From contig NZ_BCNB01000003.1 in assembly GCF_001485575.1 (NCBI RefSeq), positions 1 through 64,000 of the forward strand: 64,000 nucleotides of DNA, written 5' to 3'. Position 1 is the stretch's first letter, and the number at the start of each line of letters is the position of its first letter. Below, piece by piece: positions 48,661-58,108 of this stretch. Under the pieces are notes generated by a model. The model worked only from the letters and a program-made list of their open reading frames with translations, was not told the DNA's origin and did not search any database. The DNA is from Haloarcula sp. CBA1127. GTDB taxonomy: Archaea; Halobacteriota; Halobacteria; Halobacteriales; Haloarculaceae. The position numbers and the translations under genes were made by a program.

Positions 48661-51600
48661 ATGCCCGGTGACCTCGAGCGCCTGATCGATAATCGCGGCC
48701 AGACGCTGGCGGACACGTTCGACTCGCTCGTCCCCGAAAGTCAGGAGATCCGCATCGCCACCGGCTACTTCTATCTCTCTGGGTTCGACCTTGTCGACGA
48801 GTCACTCAACCACCTCCACGGAACCAACGAGGACGAACAGGCACCCCTCAGAATCCTCATGGGGAATGAAACGGACCAACGTACCGCCGATGAGATCGAT
48901 GAGGGGATGACCCTCCGGGAGACGTTCCGCAAGCGCTTCGATGAGGATCTTTCTGAGCTCAACAGCGCGCAACTGGAACAGGTCGATCAACTCCGCGAGT
49001 ATATTGAACAAGGCGTCGTCGACGTCCGCGTTCGCCTCACCGATGACGGCTACTTCCATGCGAAGGGCGCGAGCTTCCACACCGCCGCTCAGACTGAAGA
49101 TGGCTACCCTGCGTCCGATGACCCCGCGACTGTCGTCGGGTCGTCGAACTTCACGCGCTCAGGTCACACCCGCAATATCGAACTGAACCTCACCACCGAA
49201 GAGTCAGACGACGTCGCGGCGTTCGACGAGTGGTACGATAGCCAATGGGCCAACTCAGAGGACTTCAGCCTCGACATCATAGATGTCATCCAACAGAACG
49301 ACAACTACCAGGACTGGAAGGGATCCAACGGTGGCGAATCGGAGATGTTCGGCACCGAGATCGAGCCGTTCGAACTGTACAAGCTGGTCGCCTACGACGC
49401 CCTCGGCGGAAATATCGATGAACGCCTCGACAGCCCCCTATACCACTTTCAAGCGGTAGGCTACGAAAGTGCTCGCGAGAAGCTCGGGAACTACAATGGC
49501 TGTATCGTCTCCGACTCTGTCGGACTGGGGAAGTCGTTCATTGGGGGCGAACTCTTGCGAGACTACCGGCTGAACAACAAGCGGTGTCTGTTGATCGTCC
49601 CCGCGAATCTGACCGAACAGTGGTCTGACTTGTTGCAGGATACCACCGACGAGGATGGAAACCCGTTCTTCAATCTCGACGTCGATGGGACCCACCTCGA
49701 CATTATGAGCATCAGCAAGTTTCAGAACCTCACCTACAAGACGCTGCAGGAGTTCAAGCAGCAGTGGGATGTGGTGCTCATCGACGAGGCACACCGCTTC
49801 CGCAACCACGGCAAGTGGGCTCCCACCCCGGACGACGACGACGACTACAAGGGGACACGACGCCACGCCAACATTCGCGAGTTACGCGGGAAGACGATGA
49901 TCATGCTGACCGCGACGCCAATCAACAACTCCGCGCAGGACCTCCAAAATCTCATCAGCCTGTTTACCGACGAGAACGAACTCCGGAACAAGGCGAATCT
50001 CGATTTCAACGCTTTTGATGAGTACGTCCAGCAGTCCGAGGATCGCAAGGAGATAATCTCCGGAACGCAAGAGGCCTCCGATGAGCGTCTCGCAAAGATC
50101 AACAACCAGCTCCAGGATCGTTCCGAGGAGATCTCGAAGATACTCAACGAGATCATGGTGCTGCGGTCGCGCAAGCACGTGAAAGACAGCATCATCGAGA
50201 GTGACGACATCGATATGAGCTTCAAACCGCCGAAGGTAACCCGCGAGGAGTACCAACTCCCGGGGGCCTATCGGCCGGTCTACGATAATCTCCCGGAGGT
50301 GATTGACGCACTCCACCTCCCCCACATCACTGTGCGCAACCCCCAGTCCGGTGGGACGCTGAAAGCGCTGTTCAAGCTAAACCTCCTCAAGCGGCTTGAG
50401 TCGTCGACGTACGCGTTCGTCCAGTCGATCAAAACGCTGTACGACAGTGAGACGGCGTTGCTGCGTGCATTGGAGGAGTTGCCGTCGGACAAGGACATCG
50501 AGCGCTTACGGGCCCTGCAGGCGGGCTTAGATAGCGACGAGGAAGCACCCGTAACGCTAGCCGAGTTCGTCGGGAGCGAACGGGAAGCGGACCAAATCGA
50601 AGAGACGCTCGAGGAATTCGGGTTTGACACCGGCGCGATCCGTTCGGATGGATCGAGTGACGAACTCGAGGACGCGACGATCGGTGACGTGGTGCGCTAT
50701 ATCCGCGAAGACATCACGTTGTTGGCATATTTTCTCGCAATCTTCATCAGCCAAATCAGCGAGGAACCCGGCCGGTTGAGCGATCTCTCCGTGGGAGTCA
50801 ACCAGTGGCTTGGACAAAACAACTTGACGGGGATCCCCGATGTACCTGAAGACGAGATCAACCCGCGTATCTACCCCGGCCGTGATCCGGAGGGCATCAT
50901 TGAGGAGACAAAAGAGTTCTACGAAGAGGTGTTCCTCCTCCAGCGCTTCCGTGACCCGAAGATCGACGAACTGTGCGAGGTCATCGAGGAGCACGATAAG
51001 AAGATCCTCATCTTCACGCAATACAGGGCGACCGCGGATTACGTGTACGAGTCGTTGCGGCGCAAAAGCGACCAAGTCACCGATGCCAACAGCGCTGTGG
51101 TGAAAGGCGGGGACGACAACAAACAGAAGATTATCAAGCGATTCGCCCCCGATGCCTCAGGCTATCAGCGGACGCTGGCCGAGTCTGGCGAATCCGAGCT
51201 CCAGTACGTAGTCGCCACGGACACACTGAGTGAGGGTGTGAATCTCCAGGACGTCCAGGTCGTGGTGAACTACGACCTGCCGTGGAATCCTATGCGCATC
51301 GTCCAGCGCGTTGGTCGCATTGACCGAATTGGGAACACCGACGACAAGTTCGTCCACAACTTCTTCCCGGACGGCGATATCGAGGCGGCCATCAAATTGC
51401 TGGAACGGCTGCAAGCGAAGATCAGCGATATCGCTCTCATCGTCGGGAAAGAGAACAACATCCTTGACCCCAATGAGAACGCTGCCCTAGAGAAAGCTGG
51501 GATTGAGACTGAGAAAACGATCGGGGAAATCGAAGTCGAAGAGATCGGCGAGTCGCTTGAGCGGACGCGGTCCGTCGAGGACTACAACGAACTCGACGAC

Positions 51601-52440
51601 GTGAGTACGAACCCGCTGCTTCGGAATGCCGGCAGTGACGAGCGTGCTGCGTTGGAGCGATTGGAACTGCGCCGGCAGCTGGTGGAGACGTATGACCTGG
51701 AGTCCGAAGATTTCGATTTCGCCATGGATTACTTCGACACTCCACCTGGGGAGCGCGACCTGCTGTACACGGTGTACCAGAACTCGCCTGAGACGGTCGA
51801 CCCTGGTGTGTTCGGATTAGCACATCTGTGGTTCGATGATGGAAGCTCGCCGCCGTTAGGGCGGACGCGACGGGCATTGTATCACGCAACTGGGCAGGGT
51901 GATGTAGAGGAGGTGGCGAAGGTCCGGCGGTTAGGGATTGCACCAGAGACGCAGTCGGTGGGAGTTGACCTCGGGTCCGGAGACATCCAGTCGTTGAAAG
52001 AGCGGATCGATGATGAGTTGGAAGAACGGTTGGAAGAAATTCAGGCGGGACAGGTTGGCGGCGCGTTCAAACAGGGCGGCAAAATCTCTGTCGAGCAAGA
52101 GAAACTCCTGCAGTACCTCGAACTGCGGTTGATGAATAACACCGAGTTAGTGACAGGGCCCAGTGGAGATCCGATTGAAGTCGGCGAATGGGCCGAACAG
52201 TTGCACGAACGGCTGAATGGGATCCTGTTGGCCAATACCGACGAGGACTACGAACTCCGGCAGCGCTTCCGAATCGACGGGAAGGCGCTGACCGATTGGG
52301 AGACGGAGGCGTTCTTAGCGGAGTTGCAGGATTTCCTGGACGAGTACATTAAGCAGAATCCGGACTTTCAGTCGACGCTGGCCGGGGCGAACTCAGCTGC
52401 AGCAGGGATTTTCTGTTGGGGGATCGTGACGGCGCGGTGA
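48661..52440 (+). CDS. PLD-domain SNF2-type helicase (1259 aa)
   Basis: The N-terminal phospholipase-D-like domain has one H-x-K motif, H133-A-K135 (FHAKGAS), and GSSNFTRSGH (160-169). SNF2 helicase: Walker A GLGKS (288-292), DEAH at 375-378, MLTATPINNSAQDL, and the C-terminal motor with FTQYRATADYV and VQRVGRIDRIG (~881-892). RapA/brxHII-like helicases resemble this, with PLD as a nuclease or DNA-binding module. Between two paralogous methylases; likely translocates on unmethylated DNA and cuts or recruits the effector. Confidence 0.9.
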   Translation: MPGDLERLIDNRGQTLADTFDSLVPESQEIRIATGYFYLSGFDLVDESLNHLHGTNEDEQAPLRILMGNETDQRTADEIDEGMTLRETFRKRFDEDLSELNSAQLEQVDQLREYIEQGVVDVRVRLTDDGYFHAKGASFHTAAQTEDGYPASDDPATVVGSSNFTRSGHTRNIELNLTTEESDDVAAFDEWYDSQWANSEDFSLDIIDVIQQNDNYQDWKGSNGGESEMFGTEIEPFELYKLVAYDALGGNIDERLDSPLYHFQAVGYESAREKLGNYNGCIVSDSVGLGKSFIGGELLRDYRLNNKRCLLIVPANLTEQWSDLLQDTTDEDGNPFFNLDVDGTHLDIMSISKFQNLTYKTLQEFKQQWDVVLIDEAHRFRNHGKWAPTPDDDDDYKGTRRHANIRELRGKTMIMLTATPINNSAQDLQNLISLFTDENELRNKANLDFNAFDEYVQQSEDRKEIISGTQEASDERLAKINNQLQDRSEEISKILNEIMVLRSRKHVKDSIIESDDIDMSFKPPKVTREEYQLPGAYRPVYDNLPEVIDALHLPHITVRNPQSGGTLKALFKLNLLKRLESSTYAFVQSIKTLYDSETALLRALEELPSDKDIERLRALQAGLDSDEEAPVTLAEFVGSEREADQIEETLEEFGFDTGAIRSDGSSDELEDATIGDVVRYIREDITLLAYFLAIFISQISEEPGRLSDLSVGVNQWLGQNNLTGIPDVPEDEINPRIYPGRDPEGIIEETKEFYEEVFLLQRFRDPKIDELCEVIEEHDKKILIFTQYRATADYVYESLRRKSDQVTDANSAVVKGGDDNKQKIIKRFAPDASGYQRTLAESGESELQYVVATDTLSEGVNLQDVQVVVNYDLPWNPMRIVQRVGRIDRIGNTDDKFVHNFFPDGDIEAAIKLLERLQAKISDIALIVGKENNILDPNENAALEKAGIETEKTIGEIEVEEIGESLERTRSVEDYNELDDVSTNPLLRNAGSDERAALERLELRRQLVETYDLESEDFDFAMDYFDTPPGERDLLYTVYQNSPETVDPGVFGLAHLWFDDGSSPPLGRTRRALYHATGQGDVEEVAKVRRLGIAPETQSVGVDLGSGDIQSLKERIDDELEERLEEIQAGQVGGAFKQGGKISVEQEKLLQYLELRLMNNTELVTGPSGDPIEVGEWAEQLHERLNGILLANTDEDYELRQRFRIDGKALTDWETEAFLAELQDFLDEYIKQNPDFQSTLAGANSAAAGIFCWGIVTAR

Positions 52441-52573
52441 GTGTAACGTATAGAAACTGTCCAGTTTCGAATAGGCTCGTTGCTCTATCGACATAGAGCC
52501 GTCTGCAAGTACTGCGAAAAGCCACAGAGTGGATGGCACAATTTTATACGGGGTTGTGTCCAAGAATTGGCCA

Positions 52574-55500
52574 ATGGAGACGGTCTTCCAAAATATCACT
52601 GGTCGTGATATTTCGGATTGGGAAACGTTGGATGATGTTGTAGACACGTTCGCTTATCGAGGGCTAGAAGAGGTCGATATCTCCAATCAGATTAGTGCCA
52701 GCGACGAAGAAACGCTCAGCGAGGCTTCGTTTCGTGCTCTAAAACTCTCTGAGAGCCAATTCATCCTGGTTATCTTGGCCGAGGATGACAAATCACCAAT
52801 AGATTATCGGAGTGTTCTGGACAACAACACTCGCACTTGTTTTGTAATTGATAGCTTCGAACAATATACGTTTATCACGCGAAAGCCATCGTTTGGCGAA
52901 CGAACCGAAACCACCTATCAGCGGTATTCGTTCGAAAAACAACAGTTCACGGGAGATGGGCGGAAGTACACTGTTCTGGACAAACTGAACGATTTGAAAG
53001 CAGATGACGTTACGTCTATTCAGAATCTCTACGACACACGTGAGGTTGTTAAGCGATTCTACGACGAATTCGAGACACACAGAACGGAGCTGATCGGCGA
53101 AGTTATCGGCCTGTCATCAGATGTGGACAAACCTGGCCAGGCGAAAGCCCGGTATGTCCAGACGCTGTTTAACAGGCTTATTTTCCTCCATTTCATCCAG
53201 GAGAAAGGTCTGCTAAACGGGAACTCCGATTATCTCCTTGAGAAGCACGATGATGCAGCCCAAGAAAAGAACGACGTATACTCAGCGTTCTACGAGCCGC
53301 TCTTCTTCAAAGTCCTCGCCGAAGAAGATCAAGGGGCCGACGGAGGTGATGAGATCGACACTTCGTTCATTTCTGATGACAATCTTCCATACCTGAACGG
53401 CGGGTTGTTCGCAAAATCTTCCGTCGAAAACAAGAATCCACGAATCCGACTCGGTCGGACATGTGGAGAGCGGAATGACAATTACCGCCGGATATTGAGT
53501 TTCCTCGACGAGTGGAATTGGAACGTCGACGAGCGACTCGATATTGTTGAACCAAAATACCTCTCACCGGAGATCTTGGGACACATCTTCGAACAGACTG
53601 TCAATCAAAAAGAAATGGGTGCCTACTACACTCCCGAAGAAATCACCGAGTATATGGCCCAGCGGTCGATTCGGCCATATTTGATTGACGAACTCAACGA
53701 CCTCCCTTCCGTTACGCAGCAATACGATTCGCTCGAGCAGGTCTTCTCCCTCAATCGGGACGTAGAGACTTTCTACAAAGACGTTCTCCTTGAGACCGCG
53801 ATTCTGGATCCTGCAGTTGGGAGTGGCGCCTTCCTCCTTGCCGCCGAAGAGGTTTTGCTCGAATTATATCTCCGATCTATTCGGACGATCAAGCGGACTC
53901 ACACGGCCGACGAATATGACCAGGGATCACCGCTCAAAACTGCAGTCCAACTTGACCCAGATCAGGAGGAGCTAATTGTAAAGAGGACGATCATACAGAA
54001 CAATCTGTATGGTGTTGACATCGATGACGGCGCGGTACAGATCTGTAAACTCCGACTATGGTTGTCGATGGTGGCGCAAATTGAGAATGACCCCGATAGC
54101 GTCGAACCACTACCGAACATCGATTTCAACATCAGAGACGGAAACTCCCTGATTGGGTTCATCACCGACGAAGAAAGCGTTCTCGACGATAATACCACGC
54201 TTGACAACTTCGGGGAAAACGCAGTTGAGAGTTACATCGACGAAGTCGCAGGCCTCATCGAAGATCAAGAAGCCGCGTCAGGGGCGCGCGCAGTTGACCT
54301 TCGCGAGGAGGTTGAAGAAACGATGAATACTGCGCGTGATGACCTTAATGAGCGAGTCAAGAACGAATTTGAGCAGGCTGGGCTTGAGGTTACTCAGGAA
54401 GAAGTCAATGACCACAATCCCTTCCACTGGGTAATCGAGTTCGCGAAAGTCTATCAAGAAGGTTGGTTTGACGTGATTATCGGTAACCCGCCGTGGGACC
54501 GGATTCGTCCGACTCGTGACGAGTTCTACGCTGACCGGATTGAGTCTTTCAGAACGCTACTTCCGAGTGAACAAGAAGAAGAGATAGACAAGGTGTCCAA
54601 AGCAAATCCTGGACTCGAAGATGAGTATGACCGTTATGAAGAGCAAATCCACCGACTCGCAGAGTATTTCCACAATAGCAATTACTACGATTTCCAGGAC
54701 CCCAAGGTCGATGGACGGAAACGGTCTACCGAGAACGATCTTTCTGCGCTCTTTTTAGAACGGATCTATAAGCTGGCGGACGAAAGTACCTACGTTGCTC
54801 AGATCCTCCCCGGAAACATCTTCACTGGACTCGCAACGAGGGACCTCCGCCAGGAGTTGATGAACTCGAAAACGACGAAGTCCATCATTGGATTCGAAAA
54901 CAATGGGATTTTCCAGAACATTCATCAACAATACAAATTTGGAATTGTCGTATTCAAGAACTCTGGAAGGACCGATGAACTGCGTGGTATCTTTGGTCAG
55001 TCTGACCTCCGAATCCTCAGAGAACTCAAAGAAGGAGATTCATCGAGATTACTGGATATCCCTGCATCGGTGCTCGCTGATTACTCACCGACTGCTGGCA
55101 CCTTCCCGATTGTCCAAACGCAAGAGCAAGTCGATGTGCTGAAAACTATTATTCAGCATCCCGAAGCTAGCAAACGAGTCAACGACAGTTGGTACGCAAA
55201 TCCGTACTGTGAACTTCATCGAACAAATGATTCCGACCGATTCATCGAGGATAGCGAAGAGGGGGACTATCCAGTACTGGGGGGTCGGAACATCTATTCG
55301 TTCCAGTACGATGACTCAGCGTTTAATATCGACCCGCCACGGTTTTGGTCAGTTGACGACGGGTCAGAACGGAGCGCGAAACAGCGAATTCGAGAGAAAC
55401 AGGTCCGGAACCTAAAGTCCGAACTGTACGATTTCGTCGGTGAATCTGCGGCAGTTCGAGAGCAAACAGGAGTCACTCAGAGTGGCTCGAAGAAGTCTGT

Positions 55501-56185
55501 CGTCAACGAACTGTTGGACGAAACCCGGGGAGAACCACTCTCAGGGGATGACGTCAAACTCGATTGCGAGGAACACCGCATCGTCTATCGAGATATTGCT
55601 CAGCCAACAGATGAGCGGACGATGATCGCGACTGTAATCCCGAAAGGGTATGTTTGCCACAACAAGCTGCACACCGTTCGTCCGCTCGAGGTCAATCCAG
55701 ATATCTCGGATCTATCAAACGATACGCTTCACAGTGCGTACAAACGCATATTCACCGATAAAGAACTATTTGCTGCGGTTGGGGTACTGAACAGTCTCGC
55801 GTTCGATTATCTGATGCGGACGAAGGTGGACAAAAGTGTGGTGATGTACAAGTTCCGTGAGTCGCAACTCCCGCAGTTAACTGAAGGCGACGAACACTTT
55901 GAGGAGGTGTGGCGGAAGGCTGCCCGCCTCAACTGCTACGGGAAGCCATTCGAAGACCTCGCAAACGACCTCGGGATCAGTGATGAGATCATTAAACCAG
56001 GCCCAACTGAGGAGCGACGTCGGACTCAATCGCAATTGGATGCGGCGGTGTTCGATGCGTATGGGTTCGATCAAGAAGATGTAGAATTCATCTGTGATGA
56101 CTTCCACCGCGTTAGCAACGCACGCCTCATGGAGGAAACTTATTTCGAACAGGTGAAAGACGAATTTGAGAGCCTTAACAGATGA
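52574..56185 (+). CDS. Eco57I-type adenine methyltransferase 2 (1203 aa)
   Basis: Paralogue of the 45022 gene with intact motif I ILDPAVGSGAFLLA (~409-422), NNLYGVDIDDGAVQICKLRL and NPPW near 638 (VIIGNPPWDR). Long stretches such as SPEILGHIFEQTVNQKEMGA are identical in both. The C-terminal third is more divergent, as expected if they recognise different sequences. Start METVFQN aligns with MDTQKV in copy 1 (an ATG 15 codons upstream is not supported). Its stop overlaps the HEPN gene start (ATGA). Confidence 0.9.
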   Translation: METVFQNITGRDISDWETLDDVVDTFAYRGLEEVDISNQISASDEETLSEASFRALKLSESQFILVILAEDDKSPIDYRSVLDNNTRTCFVIDSFEQYTFITRKPSFGERTETTYQRYSFEKQQFTGDGRKYTVLDKLNDLKADDVTSIQNLYDTREVVKRFYDEFETHRTELIGEVIGLSSDVDKPGQAKARYVQTLFNRLIFLHFIQEKGLLNGNSDYLLEKHDDAAQEKNDVYSAFYEPLFFKVLAEEDQGADGGDEIDTSFISDDNLPYLNGGLFAKSSVENKNPRIRLGRTCGERNDNYRRILSFLDEWNWNVDERLDIVEPKYLSPEILGHIFEQTVNQKEMGAYYTPEEITEYMAQRSIRPYLIDELNDLPSVTQQYDSLEQVFSLNRDVETFYKDVLLETAILDPAVGSGAFLLAAEEVLLELYLRSIRTIKRTHTADEYDQGSPLKTAVQLDPDQEELIVKRTIIQNNLYGVDIDDGAVQICKLRLWLSMVAQIENDPDSVEPLPNIDFNIRDGNSLIGFITDEESVLDDNTTLDNFGENAVESYIDEVAGLIEDQEAASGARAVDLREEVEETMNTARDDLNERVKNEFEQAGLEVTQEEVNDHNPFHWVIEFAKVYQEGWFDVIIGNPPWDRIRPTRDEFYADRIESFRTLLPSEQEEEIDKVSKANPGLEDEYDRYEEQIHRLAEYFHNSNYYDFQDPKVDGRKRSTENDLSALFLERIYKLADESTYVAQILPGNIFTGLATRDLRQELMNSKTTKSIIGFENNGIFQNIHQQYKFGIVVFKNSGRTDELRGIFGQSDLRILRELKEGDSSRLLDIPASVLADYSPTAGTFPIVQTQEQVDVLKTIIQHPEASKRVNDSWYANPYCELHRTNDSDRFIEDSEEGDYPVLGGRNIYSFQYDDSAFNIDPPRFWSVDDGSERSAKQRIREKQVRNLKSELYDFVGESAAVREQTGVTQSGSKKSVVNELLDETRGEPLSGDDVKLDCEEHRIVYRDIAQPTDERTMIATVIPKGYVCHNKLHTVRPLEVNPDISDLSNDTLHSAYKRIFTDKELFAAVGVLNSLAFDYLMRTKVDKSVVMYKFRESQLPQLTEGDEHFEEVWRKAARLNCYGKPFEDLANDLGISDEIIKPGPTEERRRTQSQLDAAVFDAYGFDQEDVEFICDDFHRVSNARLMEETYFEQVKDEFESLNR

Positions 56186-57795
56186 GTTCCTTATCCGCGG
56201 GCCATGTGTTGAGATGGGCTTTTGGGGAAGTGCGCCACGCAGCCGAACAAGGAGAGACAACCAGTGTTTGGGCCCACGGAGAACGATATCCTCAGCTTCT
56301 TGGCATACTCAGTCACAGGCTAGACCCTGACGCATCTGACGATGACGGTGAAAATGGAGATTCGAAGACATTCGAGTTTGACGTCAGACTCCCTGAACAC
56401 CACCGGGTCCACGTCATACACAGTGCGATCGAAAGCATCGTTAGATGTGAAGAAGAGTTGTTAGAAGCCTATGAAGCACGGGCAGACGATGACGACCGTG
56501 TTCGGTCACTTTTCGATGGTCCGCCAAGTCCATGGGCGGAAGACCTATCGTCTAGTCAAATTCGCAGCATCGAAGAACATCTGGGCGTAGAACAAGACCA
56601 ACTCCCTGGAGATTGGAAACCTCATACAATCTTTGAGCAAATTCTCAAAAGAGACAGCACCGATGAGGAAAGTCGAACGTTCCGGATCTACTGTGCACTA
56701 AATCTTGTTAGTAGTGATAGGCACCGGCTCCCGACTGTATTGAATATTGGAGGATCGACAGTCCGCGCAGTTACCTCTGAGAAATGGGAGAGGGTAATAG
56801 AGTCCGCTTTAAGCTCCGGGTCAGTACGAGATATTGAGCATCCAGAAGAGTCGTTTAGTCAGTACTGCGATTCGGACGGGCTCCCTAGCGACAGCATCGT
56901 CTCGTATTGGCGGGTTGAGTACGATGCATCAAGTATTGAAGAGGCCAATGTTCAATTCAGGAGGACAATCCAGGCTATTCTCGGTGGCATGACTGCAGTG
57001 GTTTACGATCACGAGACGGACTACGCGCCATACGATATTCCGGAGTATGCAGGGCCAGTAGACAAATCTCATGTGCCGATGCCACCGTTCCATCTCATCT
57101 GCGACGAAGACGACAACTGTCTCGATTTTGGAACGACTAATTCGCTAGAGTATGGATCGCCGCACAGACTTTCAACCGAACAGTCCCAACAAGTGGACGA
57201 ATTATTTGTCCGGACTGGGTGTGACCCAGAAATAACCGAAGCCTGGCGCAAAGGCTTGGCTGCATATCATCGGTCGTTTGCTGCTGATACGATCGTTGAT
57301 GAGTACCACTGCTTGTGGCAAGCAGTAGAAGCCCTGGTAATGACCGATGGTGGATCATCTGATTCAAAAGATATTATAGAGTATGGGAGTGGTGCGGTTA
57401 AGAATCAGTCAGATCGAACAAACTCAAGTGTACCGTGGAATCGGCCGAGTAGATACCAACTCCTAGAGATGCGAATCGACGTCCTCCGACAACGACGCAA
57501 TCATGTAGTCCACGGGGGTGAAGAAACTGGTGTGTATGGCCGTGATACTGCGTCTCTTCGTATCGCACTCGATGGGCTGATTGATTTATACCTCGAAATG
57601 TTTGCATCTGGGGTTGAAAGACAAACTGTAGAAGGAATCCTCTGGTACGGGTACAAGTCGAAAGACGCGATCGATGAGTCAATATCAGATATCTCTGAAC
57701 TGCATAATGATCTCGAGAATAAACTTGAAGAGAAAGATGTCCAACTTGAGCGGAGACGGTCCGCCCAGAACTGGAATGGATACGACAAATCCTGA
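56182..57795 (+). CDS. HEPN-domain protein, Apea-like (537 aa)
   Basis: Start coupled to methylase 2 by a 4-nt overlap. The C-terminal domain carries the HEPN R-x4-H site R439-N-H-V-V-H444 (QRRNHVVHGGEE) preceded by a helix YHCLWQAVEALVMTDG, the Apea/RiboL-PSP type. N-terminal ~380 residues are alpha/beta, with acidic loops, of unknown fold. HEPN proteins of this kind are RNA-cleaving effectors or toxins. Probably the abortive effector of the methylase-helicase system. Confidence 0.75.
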   Translation: MSSLSAGHVLRWAFGEVRHAAEQGETTSVWAHGERYPQLLGILSHRLDPDASDDDGENGDSKTFEFDVRLPEHHRVHVIHSAIESIVRCEEELLEAYEARADDDDRVRSLFDGPPSPWAEDLSSSQIRSIEEHLGVEQDQLPGDWKPHTIFEQILKRDSTDEESRTFRIYCALNLVSSDRHRLPTVLNIGGSTVRAVTSEKWERVIESALSSGSVRDIEHPEESFSQYCDSDGLPSDSIVSYWRVEYDASSIEEANVQFRRTIQAILGGMTAVVYDHETDYAPYDIPEYAGPVDKSHVPMPPFHLICDEDDNCLDFGTTNSLEYGSPHRLSTEQSQQVDELFVRTGCDPEITEAWRKGLAAYHRSFAADTIVDEYHCLWQAVEALVMTDGGSSDSKDIIEYGSGAVKNQSDRTNSSVPWNRPSRYQLLEMRIDVLRQRRNHVVHGGEETGVYGRDTASLRIALDGLIDLYLEMFASGVERQTVEGILWYGYKSKDAIDESISDISELHNDLENKLEEKDVQLERRRSAQNWNGYDKS

Positions 57796-58108
57796 TCTTA
57801 GCAGTGTAACGACTTGTCTAATGAGCCACAACAGATTCCACTCGTTTCACTGGAAATGCGGTGTGTCTGGACCTTCCAGTGGGTGCGGTAGTAACGGAAA
57901 ATGAGATTACTATTATGATATTGAGGCTACTATTTAGAACGAACACAAAGTCTGAATCACCGAGAACGAAATGGAGGACCTCCGGCGGATCACGACCAGC
58001 CAACAATAAGATGTCCTCCAGATTGGAATTACCACTCCCAATTTGGTCGTGATTATCGCGCTAATCACAACCGCGTAGAGGGAATCATCCAGATCGGCGG
58101 ATTGCTCT
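57796..58108. other. Non-coding gap after the defence operon
   Basis: No credible gene. The plus-strand frames here are short and lack acidic character. It separates the convergent HEPN gene and 951-aa gene. Confidence 0.45.

Noticed and set aside
44675-57795. BREX or DISARM system
   Set aside because: No PglZ, BrxC/PglY, DrmA or DrmB genes in the window; only methylase and helicase resemblance.
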